NCBI RefSeq assembly: GCF_040270295.1
Contig: NZ_JBELOE010000116.1
Length of the DNA stretch: 64,000 nt
Origin: Catenovulum sediminis
GTDB lineage: Bacteria; Pseudomonadota; Gammaproteobacteria; Enterobacterales; Alteromonadaceae
Direction: 5' to 3' (one strand)
Below the pieces are notes generated by a model. It did no database searches. It was not told the origin of the DNA and saw only the letters and a program-made list of their open reading frames with translations. Of this stretch, positions 61,926-64,000 are shown one piece after another. The first letter of the stretch is position 1. Every line of letters starts with the position of its first letter. The position numbers were made by a program, and so were the translations under genes.

Positions 61926-63590
61926 CTAATTTTTTCTCGATGATTGTTCTGCGATTAAATTGTCGTACTGTCCACGTAGTTTTTGATAACGCTCAAGTTG
62001 CTTTGTCGGTAATTTGATATCAGACAAGGATTGAAAAGCTTTATTTACTCGTTTTACCAAGTCTTCAGGATATTTTCCTGTTGTTTCCATTAATTTGAAA
62101 ATAGCTAAAATTAAATTTAATGTTCCCCCTGTATGTAGAGGCGCATATTTTAAAGCTTGATCAAATGAGTTAACGGCTTGCATATATTCGTCAGCTTTAT
62201 AAGCTTCGATGCCAGCTTGGTTTAATTCACTAAAAGCGCGCTGTTTACTTTCTGACGCTTTAAGATAATGCTCTAAGTTATCTTTGATAAATTGATTTCT
62301 GTTTTGGCTGGAATTCGCAACTTGTTCTATCCAACTTTCGGCTGTTTCAAACTCGCCTATTTTAAGTAAAACGGCTACTTTATCAAAAATAAACGGATCA
62401 TCTTCGCCCTCAACTTGATTGTCTTGTGCTTTACTTTGTATTGCATAAAGTTGCTTTTTAGCCGCTAAGAGCTGGTTCTCAAGGCTTTCCAAACGAGCGC
62501 GACATAAGCCTTCAAACGCGTTATAGTCCATTTCATGCGTAATAAGCTCGTCATGTCGGCCTCGTTGCAATGCTAAGGAGGCTTCTTGCATCAATTTATT
62601 TTGCTCAGATTTATCTTCCGTATGTTCAGCGGCATTGATAACCGAACGTATGTAATTAAGCAGGTGAATATCATCCTGATTAATTGACTTACGGGACATG
62701 TCTAATATGCTTTTACAGGCATCTTTTACAATTTCATGCATATCGCATTTTTGCGCGACCTCGCATAGCCTGTACTGCCTTTCTATTGAGTAAGGTGATA
62801 ATTCTACTGCTTTAATCGCCATTTCAAGCGAATTTGTAATGTGGCCTGATTTTAATAATGCTTGGCTGAGTAAATCATACGAGTCAATGATTAACGGAGC
62901 CTGATTGATCACCTCACTGGCGAGCCGTACCGCCTCACTGTATTTTTCCTGATGGTAATAGGTCCGCGCTAATTGTATTTGACCCCAGGTAAAAGGTTTA
63001 TGTGCCAGTAATTTTTGCAGTAGATATTCAGCTTGCTGATACTTGCCCATTTTGCAAAGCAGCTCGGCGAGCAAGTTGTTGCAATAATTTCGGTAGCGGC
63101 TTTTATCTTGGATAAGTTTTTTGCATTCTAGTATGGCTTCATCGTACTTTCCGTCAAACATGGCGCGATGGACTGGGATTAATGCTGCGCGTTTTTGGTA
63201 ACATTTTTCTAGTCTGAATTTAAGCACATTTTGTGAAAATGGCTTCATCACATAGTCATCTGGTTGTAATTCTACCGCACCGAGTACCATAGGGCGGTGG
63301 TTTTCACCGGTTACCATAATGCTAATACTATGAGGCCCTAGTAATTTTCTGCTGTGGAGTTCTTCAATCACCTGACGGCCATTTTTTCTATGTCCGCCTA
63401 AATTGTAATCAACCAATACAAAGTCATAAACTCTGCCGCGTGCAGCACTGATTGCTGCCTCACCGGTTGCGACGGCATTAACATTGCGAGCTCCTAGGTT
63501 AATCAGAATACCTTTTAGCATTATCTGAAAAGGACGTTGGTCATCGACAATCAAAAAGCTTTTATCGGCATACGTCAATCCTGATTTCAT
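61926..63590 (-). CDS. Receiver-domain/TPR protein with intact phospho-acceptor
   Basis: 554 residues, a homologue of the 5965-7599 protein with the same layout. The receiver (about 10-128) has FLIVDDQRPFQ, acceptor Asp61 in FVLVDYNLGG, TGEN and DDYVMKPFSQNVLKFRL. TPR-like repeats fill about 140-530 (YHQEKYSEAVRLASEVI, YKADEYMQAVNSFDQALKY). No DNA-binding domain. It lies 103 bases downstream of nothing on its strand and is followed by the channel gene, so both may share a transcript. Confidence 0.9.
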   Translation of the reverse strand: MKSGLTYADKSFLIVDDQRPFQIMLKGILINLGARNVNAVATGEAAISAARGRVYDFVLVDYNLGGHRKNGRQVIEELHSRKLLGPHSISIMVTGENHRPMVLGAVELQPDDYVMKPFSQNVLKFRLEKCYQKRAALIPVHRAMFDGKYDEAILECKKLIQDKSRYRNYCNNLLAELLCKMGKYQQAEYLLQKLLAHKPFTWGQIQLARTYYHQEKYSEAVRLASEVINQAPLIIDSYDLLSQALLKSGHITNSLEMAIKAVELSPYSIERQYRLCEVAQKCDMHEIVKDACKSILDMSRKSINQDDIHLLNYIRSVINAAEHTEDKSEQNKLMQEASLALQRGRHDELITHEMDYNAFEGLCRARLESLENQLLAAKKQLYAIQSKAQDNQVEGEDDPFIFDKVAVLLKIGEFETAESWIEQVANSSQNRNQFIKDNLEHYLKASESKQRAFSELNQAGIEAYKADEYMQAVNSFDQALKYAPLHTGGTLNLILAIFKLMETTGKYPEDLVKRVNKAFQSLSDIKLPTKQLERYQKLRGQYDNLIAEQSSRKN

Positions 63591-63701
63591 GCGAACCTTG
63601 TAACGGATATAAAATTAAATTATTTACTGAATGTTATTTTTGCGCAAGAGGAGAAAGTGAATAATAAAGTGAATAATACAGATGCTTGGCTTTAGTAAAG
63701 A

Positions 63702-63786
63702 TGGTGGAGGGAGCTGGATTCGAACCAGCGAAGGCAGAGCCGTCAGATTTACAGTCTGATCCCTTTGGCCACTCGGGAACCCCTCC
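63702..63786 (-). tRNA. tRNA-Tyr (anticodon GTA)
   Basis: 85 bases including CCA. It is a class II tRNA with a long variable arm. On the minus strand it begins GGAGGGGTTCCCGAGTGGCC; the anticodon stem-loop is CAGACTGTAAATCTG with GTA, and the T arm has GGTTCGAATCC. Matches E. coli tRNA-Tyr in length and form. Confidence 0.98.
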
Positions 63787-63801
63787 TCAAAGACGGGCGG
63801 C

Positions 63802-63829
63802 ATAGTAACAAAATTATTTGAACTGTAAA
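63802..63829 (-). promoter_or_regulatory. Promoter of tRNA-Tyr
   Basis: Read on the minus strand: TTTACA (63829-63824), 16-base spacer, TACTAT (63807-63802), then the GC-rich discriminator GCCGCCCG, typical of stable RNA promoters under stringent control. Confidence 0.8.
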
Positions 63830-63859
63830 GTCTTTTTATTAAAAAATTAAAGAAACTTG

Positions 63860-64000
63860 CAGGGCAAGATCATACTTTAGTTGCTAAACAACCCCAAAGT
63901 ATGATCAAATCTAGTTTTTTGGGCTAGAGCCATGTCATTTATAGACCATTTTGAAACACTTGAAGATACGCGTTCACATATCAATAAAAAGCACGAGTTA
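63860..64000 (+). mobile_element. Left end of an ISAs1-family insertion sequence (cut by window edge)
   Basis: CAGGGC at 63860 is a plausible ISAs1-type terminal start. Just inside, GATCATACTTT (63868-63878) and AAAGTATGATC (63896-63906) form a perfect 11-bp inverted repeat with an inner GTTG/CAAC pair. The transposase starts at 63932. The exact left boundary and any target duplication cannot be fixed from one end. Confidence 0.65.
63932..64000 (+). CDS. ISAs1-family transposase, N-terminal fragment
   Basis: 23 residues are visible before the window ends: MSFIDHFETLEDTRSHINKK, then HEL. This matches the N-terminal DDE_Tnp_1-associated segment of ISAs1/H-repeat transposases (typical form of the start: hydrophobic, HF, then an E-D-x-R segment and NKK). 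The remainder lies outside, so intactness is unknown. Confidence 0.8.
   Translation, partial: MSFIDHFETLEDTRSHINKKHEL

Overview
The window looks like the chromosome of a marine gammaproteobacterium of the Alteromonadales. It has fairly low GC, a TonB2-type cluster (DUF3450-TtpC-ExbB-ExbD-TonB-TPR), the E. coli-like pairs holD-rimI and ybaB-recR, thrLABC with an attenuator, and many small receiver-domain proteins. Catenovulum or another Alteromonadaceae genus is a guess from gene content only. Most genes are on the + strand and most of the window is core chromosome. An ISAs1-type transposase begins at the right edge.

Layout. 1-2.1 kb (-): a TonB-dependent receptor, cut by the window edge, preceded by a TPP (THI-box) riboswitch. 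2.1-7.6 kb: YceH, gshA, a lytic transglycosylase-like lipoprotein, an orphan, and a receiver-TPR protein whose phospho-acceptor Asp is replaced by Ser. 7.8-14.3 kb: a second TPP riboswitch drives thiC-thiO-thiS-thiG-thiDE-thiF; ThiO serves in place of ThiH and thiD and thiE are fused. 14.4-19.7 kb: HDOD protein, tRNA-Trp, holD-rimI, prfC, argS. 20.3-25.3 kb: the six-gene TonB2-like energy module. 25.4-27.6 kb: a RiPP-type copper-binding peptide system (precursor with six EGKCG motifs, DUF692/MNIO maturase, DUF2063 partner), followed by an unlisted 42-residue membrane protein. 27.7-35.1 kb: receiver, apt, dnaX (with a poly-A slippage site that would make gamma), ybaB, recR, htpG behind a heat-shock promoter, adk. 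35.2-42 kb: beta-propeller lipoprotein, a MipA/DUF3019/two-component envelope operon, pdxH. 42-48 kb: MoxR-DUF58-transglutaminase, then a receiver/CheC/GGDEF cassette. 48.1-53 kb: thrL attenuator and thrABC. 53-64 kb: ung, a DUF3545 protein, mpl-ubiX, an ABC exporter with a TrmB-like protein, an MCP, msrA, a pentapeptide-repeat K+ channel, a second receiver-TPR protein with an intact Asp, tRNA-Tyr and the IS end.

Connections. Thiamine is handled by synthesis (thi operon) and probably by uptake (riboswitch-controlled receptor), and TonB-dependent uptake of this kind could be energised by the TonB2-like module. The most distinctive accessory system is the EGKCG peptide/MNIO/DUF2063 operon. Sequence-visible regulation includes two TPP riboswitches with competing downstream hairpins, a Thr/Ile attenuator with a duplicated pairing arm, a sigma-32-type promoter at htpG, and a recoding site in dnaX. 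No CRISPR array, rRNA or prophage was seen. All functions are read from motifs and family knowledge; no search was run.
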